DNA of 64,000 nt from Flavobacterium psychrophilum (GCA_001708385.1 CP012388.1:1550001-1614000); one strand, 5' to 3'. Positions 36,796 through 46,431 are shown, numbered from the stretch's first letter. Made by a program: numbers and translations. Notes: generated from the sequence alone by a model not told the origin.

Positions 36796-37149
36796 TTATA
36801 GTCGCTCATATTGGCAGCAGTGGTGAAGCTTTTCATAGTCAGCATCACTCGCTTTCATTTTGTCAGTGTCATGCCCTGCTTTTGCAACAGCAGCGTGTAC
36901 ATCATCAAGATTACATTTAGTTTCATCTATAATTAAATGCATATCGTGATGATCCTGGTGCCATTGTGCAGATTTAACCCCCTTAACGCTGTAAGCAGCT
37001 GTCTCAATTCTTTTTTTACAGATGCCACAGTTGCCGTTTACAGCAATTTCGTATTTCGCATTTTTGTTCTTTTTTACGTCTTTTTTGTCCTGTGCCTGCA
37101 CCGATAAACCTACCAGCGTAACAAGCATGATCATAATTAGTTTTTTCAT
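36796..37149 (-). CDS. Exported heavy-metal-associated (HMA) domain protein
   Basis: The 117-residue protein has a signal peptide (residues 1-20, ending VQAQD) and an HMA fold with NGNCGICKKRIETAA (CxxC, residues about 41-44). After it come WHQDHHDMHLII and GHDTDKM, and a C-terminal HHCC, which adds further metal-binding residues. It is probably a periplasmic copper- or zinc-binding carrier. It lies 30 nt after the TBDR gene in the same operon, ahead of a terminator. Confidence 0.85.
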   Translation of the reverse strand: MKKLIMIMLVTLVGLSVQAQDKKDVKKNKNAKYEIAVNGNCGICKKRIETAAYSVKGVKSAQWHQDHHDMHLIIDETKCNLDDVHAAVAKAGHDTDKMKASDADYEKLHHCCQYERL

Positions 37150-37179
37150 TTTGTATGTTATAATTAATTGATTTGTGTT

Positions 37180-39414
37180 TTATTTAATTTTAAATCGGAT
37201 ACCGGCATAATACATCTGCCCAAAAATTGGCGCATATATAATAGAACTATCAAAATACTGGCCAAACGGATCATCTGTACCTAAAATAGCTTTTTTCTGC
37301 TGATAATTACCTAGATTCTCTGCTCCTACGTAAGCCTCAAATACACTTGAAAATGTACGGGTTACCTGTGCATTCATTAACGAGAAAGACGGCGAATAAT
37401 TGCCCATTTGCTCGTTAACAGGGTTACTACCTGTATACGGTAAACGCTGTTTGCCCATCCAGTTATAGGTAAAGTCAAATTTCCACTGCCTGCCGCCATC
37501 AACAATATGAGTCTCGTATGCCAGGTTTGTAAAGAACCTGTGCTTTGCCTGTAATGGTCTTTCTTGCATCCCTGTGCTGTACTGTGTTTTAATATCGTAG
37601 TATTTATAAGCTGTACGCACATTAAAATGGTGCGTAATTTCATAATTCAGCTCCAGTTGAAGGCTGTTAGCATATGACTTACCATCAAGGTTATAGAACA
37701 ACGCTTGTTGTGGAGAAGCAAACAAGTCTACCACCGCCTGGTTTTGGAAGTCTGTCCTGTAGAAATCTACAACAAACTCTGTGTTTTTTCCAAACAGGGT
37801 AAAGCCCTGCACAAAGCTTACGCCATAGTTCCACGCAATTTCAGGATCAAGTCCGTACACTTTACCACCACCGTTAATAACATTAAGTGAACGTGAGCTT
37901 CCAAAAAGCGACTGGTTTTCAGCAAAAATGTTCGCTGCCCTTTTACCTCTTCCGGCAGAAGCTCTAAACGTACCTTTTTCCCACGGATTGTAACGCAGGT
38001 GCATCCTTGGTGTTACGAACGCACCCAGACGGTTATGCACGTCAAAACGTCCGCCAAGTACTATACTGAAATCGTTTGTATTATCGTATGTGTATTCAAA
38101 AAACGCGCCAATTGAGTTATCTATTCTGCTATAATCTATTGTATTAACGAATTCGCCATACTTATCATAGGTAAAGTTAATACCCGTGGCAAACTTATTA
38201 AGCGTGTTATTAATAATCGAATTGAATATTAAATTAGAGTAGAAGCTTTTCTGGTCGATATCGTACGTTTTGAAACCAAAATAAGAATCCTGTTTGTGCC
38301 AGTTGTATGATGTTTGAAGCCCTATACTCTGAAAAGGCATTTCGGGAAATACATACCCTACTTTAGCAGACACATCAAGCTTATCGGTATTGATCTCTGA
38401 CCCCCAGTGATTGGTTGTGAATTTATCCTTATCCGGATCAAAATCCAATTCACCGGTTTGTTTCTCGTCACGCATGTAACGCAGGTTGATAAAACTTACC
38501 CATCCTTTCTCGGCATCTGTATACTGCCAGCGGTTCATTACATTAATTTGCTTAGCCAGTGGATTATCAAGGAATCCGTCATCGTTCATATCATTTTTAC
38601 TAACCCTGGTATTACCATGAACAAAAAGGCTGCTGCTCCATTTATCCGAAATCTTTTTATTGAAATGAGTATTCAGCTCAAAACGGCTGTCGGTAGATCC
38701 GTAAGCATTTAAAAAGAAAGGAATATCATTTATAGGTTTTAAAAGCTCATAGTTTATCTGGCCCGAGATACTCTCATAGCCATTTACTACAGGCCCTGCC
38801 CCTTTTGTTATCTGTATGCTTTCTACCCAAGTTCCCGGCACGAATGACAAACCATACGCCTGAGAAGCTCCACGCACAGAAGGTATGTTTTCTTCAGCGA
38901 TCATAAGGTACGGACTCGTAAGCCCCAACATCTTAATTTGCTTGCTGCCTGTTAAGGCATCAGAGAAATTTACATCAATTGAGGGATTGGTTTCAAAGCT
39001 TTCTGCAATATTACAGCAGGCTGCCTTAAGCAACTCTTTATGCCCCATTGTGCTGACGTTAGCAGCCGAAACCTGGCTTCTTTCGAGGCTTCTTCGGGTT
39101 TTATCTACCACGACCTCTTTAAGTTCGCTGCTTTCTGCAGGTTTCAGTTTGTGGTTTATAAACTGTGGTGATGCCACATCGAGTGTATCTGACGCGTAGC
39201 CAAGATAGCTTATTACCAGTTTTGTATATTCGGGAGAATACGGCAATGTAAATGTACCGTCTTCTATAGTTGAGGCAGATAGGCTGGTATTGAGCCAGTA
39301 TACACTGGAACCGGGAAGCGGAAGGTTTTGCTCATCGAGCACTTTACCACTTATGGTTTCCTGCGCCTGTACGAATGATACGCACAGCAGCAGCATTAAA
39401 AATATTTTTTGCAT
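37180..39414 (-). CDS. TonB-dependent receptor, probably for metal
   Basis: The 744-residue outer-membrane receptor begins with a signal peptide (MQKIFLMLLLCVSFVQAQ), then a carboxypeptidase-like regulatory domain (ISGKVLDEQNLPLPGSSVYW), a plug (VVVDKTRRSLERSQVSA; LKAACCNIAESFETNPSIDV with adjacent cysteines; QINYELLKP) and a 22-strand barrel ending GIRFKIK. The plug CC pair and the operon partners (HYC_CC_PP protein, HMA protein) suggest copper or another soft metal as ligand. ATG 39414 is preferred; the 71-codon upstream extension has no signal peptide. Confidence 0.9.
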   Translation of the reverse strand: MQKIFLMLLLCVSFVQAQETISGKVLDEQNLPLPGSSVYWLNTSLSASTIEDGTFTLPYSPEYTKLVISYLGYASDTLDVASPQFINHKLKPAESSELKEVVVDKTRRSLERSQVSAANVSTMGHKELLKAACCNIAESFETNPSIDVNFSDALTGSKQIKMLGLTSPYLMIAEENIPSVRGASQAYGLSFVPGTWVESIQITKGAGPVVNGYESISGQINYELLKPINDIPFFLNAYGSTDSRFELNTHFNKKISDKWSSSLFVHGNTRVSKNDMNDDGFLDNPLAKQINVMNRWQYTDAEKGWVSFINLRYMRDEKQTGELDFDPDKDKFTTNHWGSEINTDKLDVSAKVGYVFPEMPFQSIGLQTSYNWHKQDSYFGFKTYDIDQKSFYSNLIFNSIINNTLNKFATGINFTYDKYGEFVNTIDYSRIDNSIGAFFEYTYDNTNDFSIVLGGRFDVHNRLGAFVTPRMHLRYNPWEKGTFRASAGRGKRAANIFAENQSLFGSSRSLNVINGGGKVYGLDPEIAWNYGVSFVQGFTLFGKNTEFVVDFYRTDFQNQAVVDLFASPQQALFYNLDGKSYANSLQLELNYEITHHFNVRTAYKYYDIKTQYSTGMQERPLQAKHRFFTNLAYETHIVDGGRQWKFDFTYNWMGKQRLPYTGSNPVNEQMGNYSPSFSLMNAQVTRTFSSVFEAYVGAENLGNYQQKKAILGTDDPFGQYFDSSIIYAPIFGQMYYAGIRFKIK

Positions 39415-39481
39415 AAAAAAAGTTATAACATTAATAATCATTTTCATTCCCATACGTGGGAAGGAATTAAGAATGTATAAC

Positions 39482-39907
39482 TTAGGCGTAGAAGATGTAT
39501 TGACAGTATAATTTGAAGAGCGGCGGCGCATGTGCCTCGCAATAAAATGAAGGTGTTTCTGAAACTGGCACAGGTGCCAATGCAGTAAATTGTGCAGGCT
39601 TCCAGTCTTCAACAGTGTAAAATGCACTCAGGTCTAACTGAAGTGATTTTACAATTATGTTATCCTGGCTGTCGTCCTGAAGTTTTACAAGGTCGTTCTT
39701 GCAGCATTTTTTATGGCTTTCGCTTGCTGCTGCACAACATCCTTTTACTTCGGGCTTGTGGGTATCGTTGCATAGCTCTTCAATCTTATAAGCCAAAGAA
39801 ACCGACGATACTTCTCCATGACAATAATGCACATTAAGCGCGAACCCCATATTGGATGCCAATATCAGGAACGTTAAGAGTATGCTTATGTGCTTATTAA
39901 ACTTCAT
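39482..39907 (-). CDS. HYC_CC_PP family exported protein
   Basis: The 141-residue protein has a signal peptide (about residues 1-23), then HYCHG, two cysteine pairs (GCC at about 57, KKCCKND at about 68) and a final APPLFKLYC. These are the features that name the HYC_CC_PP family of Bacteroidota, which often lies before a TBDR gene. It is probably periplasmic or surface-bound and metal-linked. It is the first gene of the operon; the TBDR starts 67 nt later. Confidence 0.85.
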   Translation of the reverse strand: MKFNKHISILLTFLILASNMGFALNVHYCHGEVSSVSLAYKIEELCNDTHKPEVKGCCAAASESHKKCCKNDLVKLQDDSQDNIIVKSLQLDLSAFYTVEDWKPAQFTALAPVPVSETPSFYCEAHAPPLFKLYCQYIFYA

Positions 39908-39914
39908 ATCGTGA

Positions 39915-39922
39915 CAAAAATA
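39915..39922 (-). promoter_or_regulatory. -7 box of the HYC_CC_PP/TBDR operon
   Basis: TATTTTTG on the minus strand matches TAnnTTTG, 7 nt before ATG 39907, which implies a very short leader. Confidence 0.45.
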
Positions 39923-39943
39923 TAGATTTTATCTTAACCACTA

Positions 39944-39958
39944 GCGATTTACGATCGC
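39944..39958. promoter_or_regulatory. Inverted repeat upstream of the metal operon promoter
   Basis: GCGAT and ATCGC are perfect 5-nt arms separated by 5 nt, located 21 nt upstream of the -7 box of the operon, at about -30 to -45. This is a good position for a repressor, but there is no match to a named operator that I can assert. Confidence 0.3.
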
Positions 39959-40026
39959 CAAAAACACAAAATGTGGGAATTTTATAGTTTTAACCATATT
40001 AAAACATAAATGAAACCACTTTATAG

Positions 40027-40034
40027 TAATTTTG
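40027..40034 (+). promoter_or_regulatory. -7 box of the GAF/fRMsr gene
   Basis: TAATTTTG matches TAnnTTTG. It lies downstream of the ATG at 40010 and 17 nt before ATG 40052, and so decides the start. Confidence 0.5.
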
Positions 40035-40051
40035 CAGAAAATATATTTACA

Positions 40052-40507
40052 ATGACGTTTGAAGAATTACAACCGAAAGTTATCGACATATTAAATCACG
40101 ATAATGTGTTAAGGGAAGACAAACTTTTACAGCTTTGCCATTTGCTTAGCGATAATATTGATTATTACGACTGGGTAGGCTTTTATTTTCGCAATGGCGA
40201 AAAAGAAGAGCTTGTATTAGGACCCTATGTTGGCGAGCCTACAGATCATACTGTTATTCCGTTTGGAAAAGGCATTTGCGGACAGGTAGCTGTTTCTAAC
40301 CAAAACTTTGTAGTGCCAGATGTTACAGCACAGGACAATTATATTGCCTGCAGCCTTACAGTAAAATCTGAAATTGTTGTTCCGTTATTTGTTAACGGAG
40401 AAAACATTGGCCAGATAGATATCGACTCTGAAGTTATTGATGCTTTCTCTGAGCGTGATGAGCGTTTCCTTGAGTTTGTAAACCAGGAGGTAGCAAAACT
40501 TTTTTAA
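40052..40507 (+). CDS. GAF domain protein, free methionine-R-sulfoxide reductase-like
   Basis: The 151-residue protein is a single GAF domain of the fRMsr (YebR) type: DWVGFYF, LVLGPYVGEP, FGKGICGQVAVS and DNYIACSLTVKSEIVVPLF. Two cysteines 24 residues apart (GIC and IAC) correspond to two of the three in E. coli fRMsr; the third, 10 residues before the first, is a histidine here. It probably repairs free methionine sulfoxide in the cytoplasm. ATG 40052 is preferred because the -7 box lies between the two possible starts. Confidence 0.8.
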   Translation: MTFEELQPKVIDILNHDNVLREDKLLQLCHLLSDNIDYYDWVGFYFRNGEKEELVLGPYVGEPTDHTVIPFGKGICGQVAVSNQNFVVPDVTAQDNYIACSLTVKSEIVVPLFVNGENIGQIDIDSEVIDAFSERDERFLEFVNQEVAKLF

Positions 40508-40538
40508 GAATTGCTAATACCTTAGATTTTGATATAGT

Positions 40539-40569
40539 AAGCCTGAAAATAATTTCAGGCTTTTTTTAT
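40539..40569 (+). terminator. Terminator of the GAF/fRMsr gene
   Basis: AGCCTGAAA and TTTCAGGCT form a 9-bp stem with an ATAA loop and a T-run. Confidence 0.9.
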
Positions 40570-40650
40570 TGGCTGATTTTCTGGATGAAAATTTCATTTA
40601 ACTAAAACGGTTTAGTAAGTTTGCTATTGCTATCTAACAGCCATTTACAA

Positions 40651-42900
40651 ATGAAGCAATTATTCTACTTACTGGCCTTTTACTTTTGTATAAATACAGC
40701 CGTTAATGCTCAGGATAAAACTCCTGTTGATTATGTAAACCCATACATTGGTAACATAAGCCACTTGCTGGTACCCACCTACCCTACTATACATTTACCC
40801 AACAGCATGCTACGGGTGTATCCCGAAAGGGAAAACTTTACAGGAAACGAAATTTACGGCCTGCCGGTTATAGTTACCAGCCACCGAGGATCGTCTGCGT
40901 TTAATCTTAGTCCGTTTCAGGGAAAAGAGCAGGATATGAAACCTGTAATAAGCTACGGATACGATAACGAAATTATCAAGCCCTACTATTACCAGGCCGA
41001 CCTTGATGATTATGGTATTACTGTAAAATATGCGCCGTCGCAGCAATCGGCGCTGTATTATATCGACTTCTCTAAAAATGAAATTCCTTACCTGGTAGTA
41101 AATTCACGCAATGGGCAGATTCAGGCAAAAGGCAATATTATAAGCGGCTTTCAGAACCTTGATAACAACACAAGGGTTTATGTTTATATGGAAACCGATG
41201 CACAGCCTCTTACATCGGGAATTTTATCTAACGGAAATATAAATACCTCAAAAACATCTGCCGAAGGCAAAGACGCCGCCGCAGTGCTAAAATATGCATT
41301 AGGCACAAAACAAATAAAGGTTCGCTACGGCATTTCGTTTATCAGTGCAGATCAGGCGAAAGCAAATCTAAAAAGAGAAATTACCGATTACAACCTTGAA
41401 GCACTTACGCAAAAAGGCAGGGACATCTGGAATGCAACACTGGGTAAAATTAAAGTAGAGGGCACAAGCGATATCGATAAAACTGTTTTTTATACCTCGC
41501 TATACAGAACATACGAAAGGATGATATGTATATCTGAAGATGGCAGGTATTTTAGCGCGTTTGATGGCAAAGTGCATAGCGACAACGGAACGCCTTTTTA
41601 TACTGATGACTGGATTTGGGATACGTTTCGTGCTACGCATCCGCTAAGGATAATCATTGAGCCAAAAAAAGAAAGCGATATGATTAATTCGTACATAAGG
41701 ATGGCAGAACAAATGGATAATCATTGGATGCCTACTTTCCCTGAAGTTACAGGCGACAGCCGCCGCATGAATTCTAATCATGGTGTGGCTATTGTTGCCG
41801 ATGCTTATGCCAAAGGACTCCGCAGTTTTAATCTTGAAAAAGCATATGACTATTGCAAAGCAGGCATAACCGAAAAAACACTTGCTCCCTGGTCGGGTAA
41901 AAAAGCAGGAACACTGGATGCTTTCTACAAAAAAGAAGGATATTTTCCTGCGCTGCCGGCAGGTGCACCAGATCCTGTTCCCGAAGTTCACTCATGGGAG
42001 AAACGCCAGCCTATAGCCGTTACACTTGGAACGGTGTATGATGAATGGTGCCTTGGTAAGATTGCGGGGTATCTGGGCAGGAAAAATGATGAGAAGTATT
42101 TTCTTGACCGAAGCCTTAATTACCACAAAGTATTTAATCCGGACACAAAATTCTTTCACCCAAAAGATGCAGAAGGCAAATTCATACAACCTTTTGATTA
42201 CAGATACTCCAGTGGTATTGGTGCACGGGAAGCCTACGACGAAAACAACGGCTACGTATACCGCTGGGATGTGATACACAATGTTAGCGATCTGGTAAGT
42301 ATGATTGGCGGTAAACAACAGTTTATAGATGGCCTTGAAGATATGTACAACACCCCATTAGGCAAAGGCCGCCCGGATTTTTACCATCAGTTTGGCGACC
42401 ATACGGGAAATGTGGGTCAGTTTTCTATGGGTAACGAACCCAGTATGCATATTCCGTATTTATATAACTATGCCGGGCAGCCGTGGCGAACCCAAAAAAG
42501 AGTGCGTAGCCTAATGAAACAATGGTTTAGAAATGACCTGATGGGAATACCGGGCGATGAAGATGGCGGCGGACTTACATCATTTGTTGTGTTCTCCCAT
42601 CTTGGCTTTTATCCGATAACACCAGGCTTACCGATGTACGTAATAGGCAGTCCGTTTTTTAGCAAAGCATCTATCACTTTAAGTAACGGCAAAACCTTCG
42701 AGGTTATATGTCATAATTATGTTCCTGAGAATAAATACATACAGTCGGCAACGTTAAACGGCACACCCTTAAACAAATCGTGGTTTAGCCATGATGACCT
42801 GATGAAAGGCGGTAAACTGGAGTTTGAGATGGGCAGTCATCCTAACAAAAACTGGGCTGCCGGGGAAAAGGCAATTCCGCCATCGTTTGAGATGCCTTAG
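40651..42900 (+). CDS. Glycoside hydrolase family 92 (alpha-mannosidase type)
   Basis: The 749-residue protein has a signal peptide (residues 1-20, ending VNAQD) and the GH92 layout: VDYVNPYIGN at the N-terminus, YTSLYRTYERM- and FYTDDWIWDTFRATHPL-type segments, MGNEPSMHIPYLYNYAGQPW, and GDEDGGGLTSFVVFSHLGFYPITPG. GH92 enzymes are calcium-dependent exo-mannosidases. The usual 'GNDDCGQMS' reads GDEDGGGLTS, a divergent subgroup with possibly different specificity. It is exported to the periplasm or surface. ATG 40651 is chosen since it starts the signal peptide. Confidence 0.9.
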   Translation: MKQLFYLLAFYFCINTAVNAQDKTPVDYVNPYIGNISHLLVPTYPTIHLPNSMLRVYPERENFTGNEIYGLPVIVTSHRGSSAFNLSPFQGKEQDMKPVISYGYDNEIIKPYYYQADLDDYGITVKYAPSQQSALYYIDFSKNEIPYLVVNSRNGQIQAKGNIISGFQNLDNNTRVYVYMETDAQPLTSGILSNGNINTSKTSAEGKDAAAVLKYALGTKQIKVRYGISFISADQAKANLKREITDYNLEALTQKGRDIWNATLGKIKVEGTSDIDKTVFYTSLYRTYERMICISEDGRYFSAFDGKVHSDNGTPFYTDDWIWDTFRATHPLRIIIEPKKESDMINSYIRMAEQMDNHWMPTFPEVTGDSRRMNSNHGVAIVADAYAKGLRSFNLEKAYDYCKAGITEKTLAPWSGKKAGTLDAFYKKEGYFPALPAGAPDPVPEVHSWEKRQPIAVTLGTVYDEWCLGKIAGYLGRKNDEKYFLDRSLNYHKVFNPDTKFFHPKDAEGKFIQPFDYRYSSGIGAREAYDENNGYVYRWDVIHNVSDLVSMIGGKQQFIDGLEDMYNTPLGKGRPDFYHQFGDHTGNVGQFSMGNEPSMHIPYLYNYAGQPWRTQKRVRSLMKQWFRNDLMGIPGDEDGGGLTSFVVFSHLGFYPITPGLPMYVIGSPFFSKASITLSNGKTFEVICHNYVPENKYIQSATLNGTPLNKSWFSHDDLMKGGKLEFEMGSHPNKNWAAGEKAIPPSFEMP

Positions 42901-42901
42901 A

Positions 42902-42983
42902 AGTCGCTAAGTGGCGCAGTTGCAGAATCATCTTTCTACTTGTTTGTTACTTTGGAACTTTGCCACTCTGAAACTTAGCGACT
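42902..42983. repeat. Imperfect inverted repeat downstream of the GH92 gene
   Basis: AGTCGCTAAG (42902-42911) and CTTAGCGACT (42974-42983) are perfect arms, supported by inner TGGC/GCCA. The text also resembles the 'actttgcgactttgcag' repeat seen at 52413-52446. There is no T-run. Confidence 0.6.
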
Positions 42984-42990
42984 AACAAAG

Positions 42991-43020
42991 TTGCAGATAA
43001 AAAAATATTGTTTAACTTTG
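42991..43020 (+). promoter_or_regulatory. Promoter of rpsO
   Basis: TTG (42991-42993) and TAACTTTG (43013-43020) are 19 nt apart, fitting the Bacteroidota -33/-7 consensus. The box ends 52 nt before ATG 43073. Confidence 0.65.
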
Positions 43021-43072
43021 CACCCGTTAGGATAAACCTAACATACATAATAATCATTTAAATAATATTAGC

Positions 43073-43342
43073 ATGTACTTAACTAAAGAAGTTAAAGCGG
43101 AAATTTTCGCAAAACACGGAAAAGCAGCAACTAACACCGGTTCTGCTGAAGGACAAATCGCGTTATTCACATTCAGAATTAACCACCTTACTGAGCACCT
43201 TAAAAAAAATCGTCACGATTATAATACAGAGCGCTCTCTAGTAATGCTGGTAGGTAAAAGAAGAAGTCTTCTTGATTACCTTAAGAAGAAAGAGATTAAC
43301 AGATACCGTGAGATTATCAAAGAATTAAACATCAGAAAATAA
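43073..43342 (+). CDS. rpsO: 30S ribosomal protein S15
   Basis: The 89-residue protein is typical S15: GKAATNTGSAEGQIALFTFRINHLTEHLKKNRHD and LVGKRRSLLDYLKKKEINRYREII. It binds 16S rRNA in the small subunit platform. It is followed by its own terminator and then pnp, the usual rpsO-pnp order. The 52-nt leader could carry S15 autoregulation, but no matching structure is evident. Confidence 0.99.
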   Translation: MYLTKEVKAEIFAKHGKAATNTGSAEGQIALFTFRINHLTEHLKKNRHDYNTERSLVMLVGKRRSLLDYLKKKEINRYREIIKELNIRK

Positions 43343-43353
43343 TCGAGATAAGA

Positions 43354-43382
43354 AGAGGTGCCCGCGCGCCTCTTTTTGTTTT
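43354..43382 (+). terminator. Terminator between rpsO and pnp
   Basis: AGAGGTGC pairs with GCGCCTCT (one wobble) with a 4-nt loop, followed by a T-rich run, 12 nt after rpsO. Confidence 0.85.
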
Positions 43383-43486
43383 TTAGAATATTGCAATAAA
43401 AAGTTTTGGTTTTTCATTGGGCACTAGACAACTACACAACAACAACACACTAAACAAACCCATTGTTTAATCAAAAGAATTAATTT

Positions 43487-45814
43487 ATGATTCCTAACGT
43501 AACAAAAGAAATCATCGATCTGGGAGATGGACGAAGCATCTCGATCGAAACTGGAAAACTTGCGAAACAGGCCGACGGTTCTGTAGTAGTAAGAATGGGT
43601 GACGCAATGCTTCTTGCTACAGTAGTGTCTGCAAGAACTGCAAGCCCGGGTATTGACTTTTTACCCCTAACACTTGATTACCGCGAAAAATTTGCTGCCG
43701 CAGGACGTTTTCCCGGTGGATTTTTTAAGCGTGAAGCAAGGCCAAGTGATGGCGAAGTACTTACAATGCGTCTTGTAGACCGTGTATTACGTCCGTTATT
43801 CCCTAAAGATTACCACGCTGAAACGCAGGTAATGATACAGCTTATGTCTCATGACGATACTGTTATGCCGGATGCACTTGCCGGATTGGCAGCGTCTGCA
43901 GCATTAGCTGTTTCTGACATTCCTTTCGCTACACTTATCTCTGAAGTACGTGTTGCACGTATCAACGGTGAGTTTATCATCAACCCAAGCAAAGCTCAGC
44001 TTGACGAGTCTGACATCGATATGATGATCGGTGCGTCTATGGACTCTATTGCGATGGTTGAAGGTGAAATGAAAGAGATCTCTGAACTTGAAATGATCGA
44101 AGCAATTAAATTTGCTCACGAAGCTATTAAAGTACAGATCGCAGCACAGGAAAGACTTCAGGCTGCTGTAGGCAAAAAAGAAGTTAGAACATACGAGGAA
44201 GAAAGAAGTGATGACACTATTCTTGCTAAAGTAAAAGAGCTTTCTTACGACAAATATTTTGCAATTGCCCGTGAAGGTTCTGCAAAACATGAGCGTTCTG
44301 AAAAATTTGCTGCTGTTAAAGAAGAAGTTAAGGCATTATTTACTGAAGAGGAATTACTTGAAAACGGTGACCTTATCAGCAAATACCTTTCTAAAGTTAA
44401 TAAAGAAGCGGTTCGTAACGTTATCCTTGATCTTGGCCTTCGCCTTGACGGAAGGAAAACTAACGAAATCCGCCCTATCTGGTGTGAAGTAGATTACCTA
44501 CCTTCTACACACGGGTCTGCATTATTTACAAGGGGAGAAACTCAGGCGCTTGCTACTGTAACGCTTGGTACCTCACGTGAAGCTAACATCATCGACCGCC
44601 CTACAGAACAAGGCGAGGAAAGATTTTACCTTCACTACAATTTCCCTCCATTCTCTACAGGTGAGGCTAAGCCACTAAGAGGTACTTCACGTAGAGAAGT
44701 TGGTCACGGTAACCTTGCACAACGTGCTCTTAAGAACATGATACCTGCAGAGGTTCCTTATACTGTTCGTGTTGTATCTGAAGTATTAGAATCTAACGGT
44801 TCGTCTTCAATGGCTACTGTATGTGCTGGTACTCTTGCACTTATGGATGCCGGTATACAAATGACAAAACCAGTTTCAGGTATTGCTATGGGTCTTATCT
44901 CTGATGATGCTACTGGCCGTTGGGCTGTACTATCTGATATCCTTGGTGATGAAGATCACTTAGGTGATATGGACTTTAAAGTTACAGGTACTGCTGATGG
45001 TATTACTGCTTGTCAGATGGATATCAAAATCGAAGGCCTGAAATACGAAATCATGGAGAAAGCTCTTGAGCAGGCTCGTGATGGTCGTCTTCATATACTT
45101 GGTAAACTTATCGAAGTTATTGATACTCCGAGGACTGAAGTTAAACGTCATGCTCCGAAAATCATTAAAGTTACTATTCCGGGTGCATTCATCGGAGCTC
45201 TTATCGGGCCAGGTGGAAAAGTTATCCAGGAACTTCAGAAAGCTTCAGGCACAACTATCGTTATTAACGAGGTTGATGAGCAGGGAGAAGTTGAAATTCT
45301 TGGTACAAGCCCAGAAGGTATCGATATGGTACTTAAAAAGATCGACTCTATTATATTTAAACCACAAGTTGGAGAAACTTATAGCGTAAAAGTTATAAAA
45401 CTTCTTGACTTTGGTGCAGTAGTAGAATACCTTGACGCTCCTGGTAATGAAGTATTACTTCACGTATCTGAGCTTGCATGGGAACGCACTGAAAACGTAA
45501 CTGATGTTGTAAACATGGGTGATGTATTTGACGTGAAATACCTTGGTATAGATCCTAAAACAAGAAAAGAAAAAGTTTCAAGAAAAGCACTTCTACCTCG
45601 TCCTCCAAGAGATGAGAATGCTCCTCAGCGTGAAGACCGTGGCCCAAGAGAAGATCGTGGCCCGCGTGACTTTAACAGAGGTGGCGGAAGAGATAATAAC
45701 CGTGGAAACTCAAGAGATGACAGAAATTCACGCGATCGTGCCCCTAGGGAAGAGCGCAGGAATGATGAAGCTCCTAAAGATGAAAATAAAGGTGATGAGC
45801 CTAAAGAATCTTAA
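43487..45814 (+). CDS. pnp: Polyribonucleotide nucleotidyltransferase
   Basis: The 775-residue exoribonuclease degrades RNA 3' to 5' with phosphate. Domains: two RNase PH repeats ([43 protein letters not shown]), KH ([18 protein letters not shown]) and S1 ([21 protein letters not shown]). The C-terminus after about residue 705 is a disordered Arg/Gly/Asp-rich tail with repeats of EDRGPR, then acidic residues. Such tails often mediate RNA or protein contact. Confidence 0.98.
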   Translation: MIPNVTKEIIDLGDGRSISIETGKLAKQADGSVVVRMGDAMLLATVVSARTASPGIDFLPLTLDYREKFAAAGRFPGGFFKREARPSDGEVLTMRLVDRVLRPLFPKDYHAETQVMIQLMSHDDTVMPDALAGLAASAALAVSDIPFATLISEVRVARINGEFIINPSKAQLDESDIDMMIGASMDSIAMVEGEMKEISELEMIEAIKFAHEAIKVQIAAQERLQAAVGKKEVRTYEEERSDDTILAKVKELSYDKYFAIAREGSAKHERSEKFAAVKEEVKALFTEEELLENGDLISKYLSKVNKEAVRNVILDLGLRLDGRKTNEIRPIWCEVDYLPSTHGSALFTRGETQALATVTLGTSREANIIDRPTEQGEERFYLHYNFPPFSTGEAKPLRGTSRREVGHGNLAQRALKNMIPAEVPYTVRVVSEVLESNGSSSMATVCAGTLALMDAGIQMTKPVSGIAMGLISDDATGRWAVLSDILGDEDHLGDMDFKVTGTADGITACQMDIKIEGLKYEIMEKALEQARDGRLHILGKLIEVIDTPRTEVKRHAPKIIKVTIPGAFIGALIGPGGKVIQELQKASGTTIVINEVDEQGEVEILGTSPEGIDMVLKKIDSIIFKPQVGETYSVKVIKLLDFGAVVEYLDAPGNEVLLHVSELAWERTENVTDVVNMGDVFDVKYLGIDPKTRKEKVSRKALLPRPPRDENAPQREDRGPREDRGPRDFNRGGGRDNNRGNSRDDRNSRDRAPREERRNDEAPKDENKGDEPKES

Positions 45815-45835
45815 TTACTGATAAGGTTAATTCAT

Positions 45836-45871
45836 AAAAAACCTGCTGCTGAAAAGTGGCAGGTTTTTTAC
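45836..45871 (+). terminator. Terminator of pnp
   Basis: AAAAACCTGC and GCAGGTTTTT form a strong stem with a 12-nt loop and a T-run, about 20 nt after the stop. Confidence 0.9.
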
Positions 45872-45903
45872 TTTTAGCCTATACACCAATGCTATAAATT
45901 ATA

Positions 45904-45911
45904 TATTTTTG
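45904..45911 (+). promoter_or_regulatory. -7 box of the GNAT gene
   Basis: TATTTTTG matches TAnnTTTG and ends 15 nt before ATG 45927, ruling out the TTG at 45909 as start. Confidence 0.45.
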
Positions 45912-45926
45912 ACACAAAATAAAGCT

Positions 45927-46373
45927 ATGATTTTTAGAGAAGCTATAACACAAGACATACCCCAAATGCAAGTTATAAGGCACCTGGTAAAAGAAAATGT
46001 GCTTTCTGACCCTGCTTTAGTATCTGATGCCGACGTAGAGGATTACATAAGCCAACGAGGAAAAGGATGGGTATGCGAAATTGAAAGTAAAATTGTAGGC
46101 TTTGCTATTGCCGACCTTGTAGATAATAATATATGGGCACTCTTTATTGACCCTGAATTTGAAGCCAGAGGTATTGGAAAGACATTGCACAAAATTATGT
46201 TAGACTGGTTTTTCGGGCAAACGCAAAACACGTTATGGCTAAGCACCGGATTTAACACAAGGGCTGATGAATTTTACCGCAGGCAAGGCTGGAAAGAAGC
46301 CGGGCTGTATGGTACTAAAGAAACTAAGTTTGAAATGACTTTTGAAGACTGGAAGAATTTCTCTCAAAAATAA
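45927..46373 (+). CDS. GNAT family N-acetyltransferase
   Basis: The 148-residue protein is a single GNAT domain: IWALFIDPEFEARGIGKTLHKIML contains the acetyl-CoA loop (RGIGKTL), and LWLSTGFNTRADEFYRRQGWKEAG the C-terminal strand and helix. It transfers an acetyl group in the cytoplasm; the substrate is unknown. Monocistronic, with a bidirectional terminator after it. Confidence 0.9.
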   Translation: MIFREAITQDIPQMQVIRHLVKENVLSDPALVSDADVEDYISQRGKGWVCEIESKIVGFAIADLVDNNIWALFIDPEFEARGIGKTLHKIMLDWFFGQTQNTLWLSTGFNTRADEFYRRQGWKEAGLYGTKETKFEMTFEDWKNFSQK

Positions 46374-46401
46374 TTTTACTTTCCTCATTGAAAAGAAATT
46401 A

Positions 46402-46430
46402 AAAAGGAGCATTATTATGTGCTCCTTTTC
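46402..46430. terminator. Bidirectional terminator
   Basis: AAAAGGAGCA (46402-46411) pairs with TGCTCCTTTT (46420-46429), serving the GNAT gene and the convergent outer-membrane gene. Confidence 0.88.
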
Positions 46431-46431
46431 T

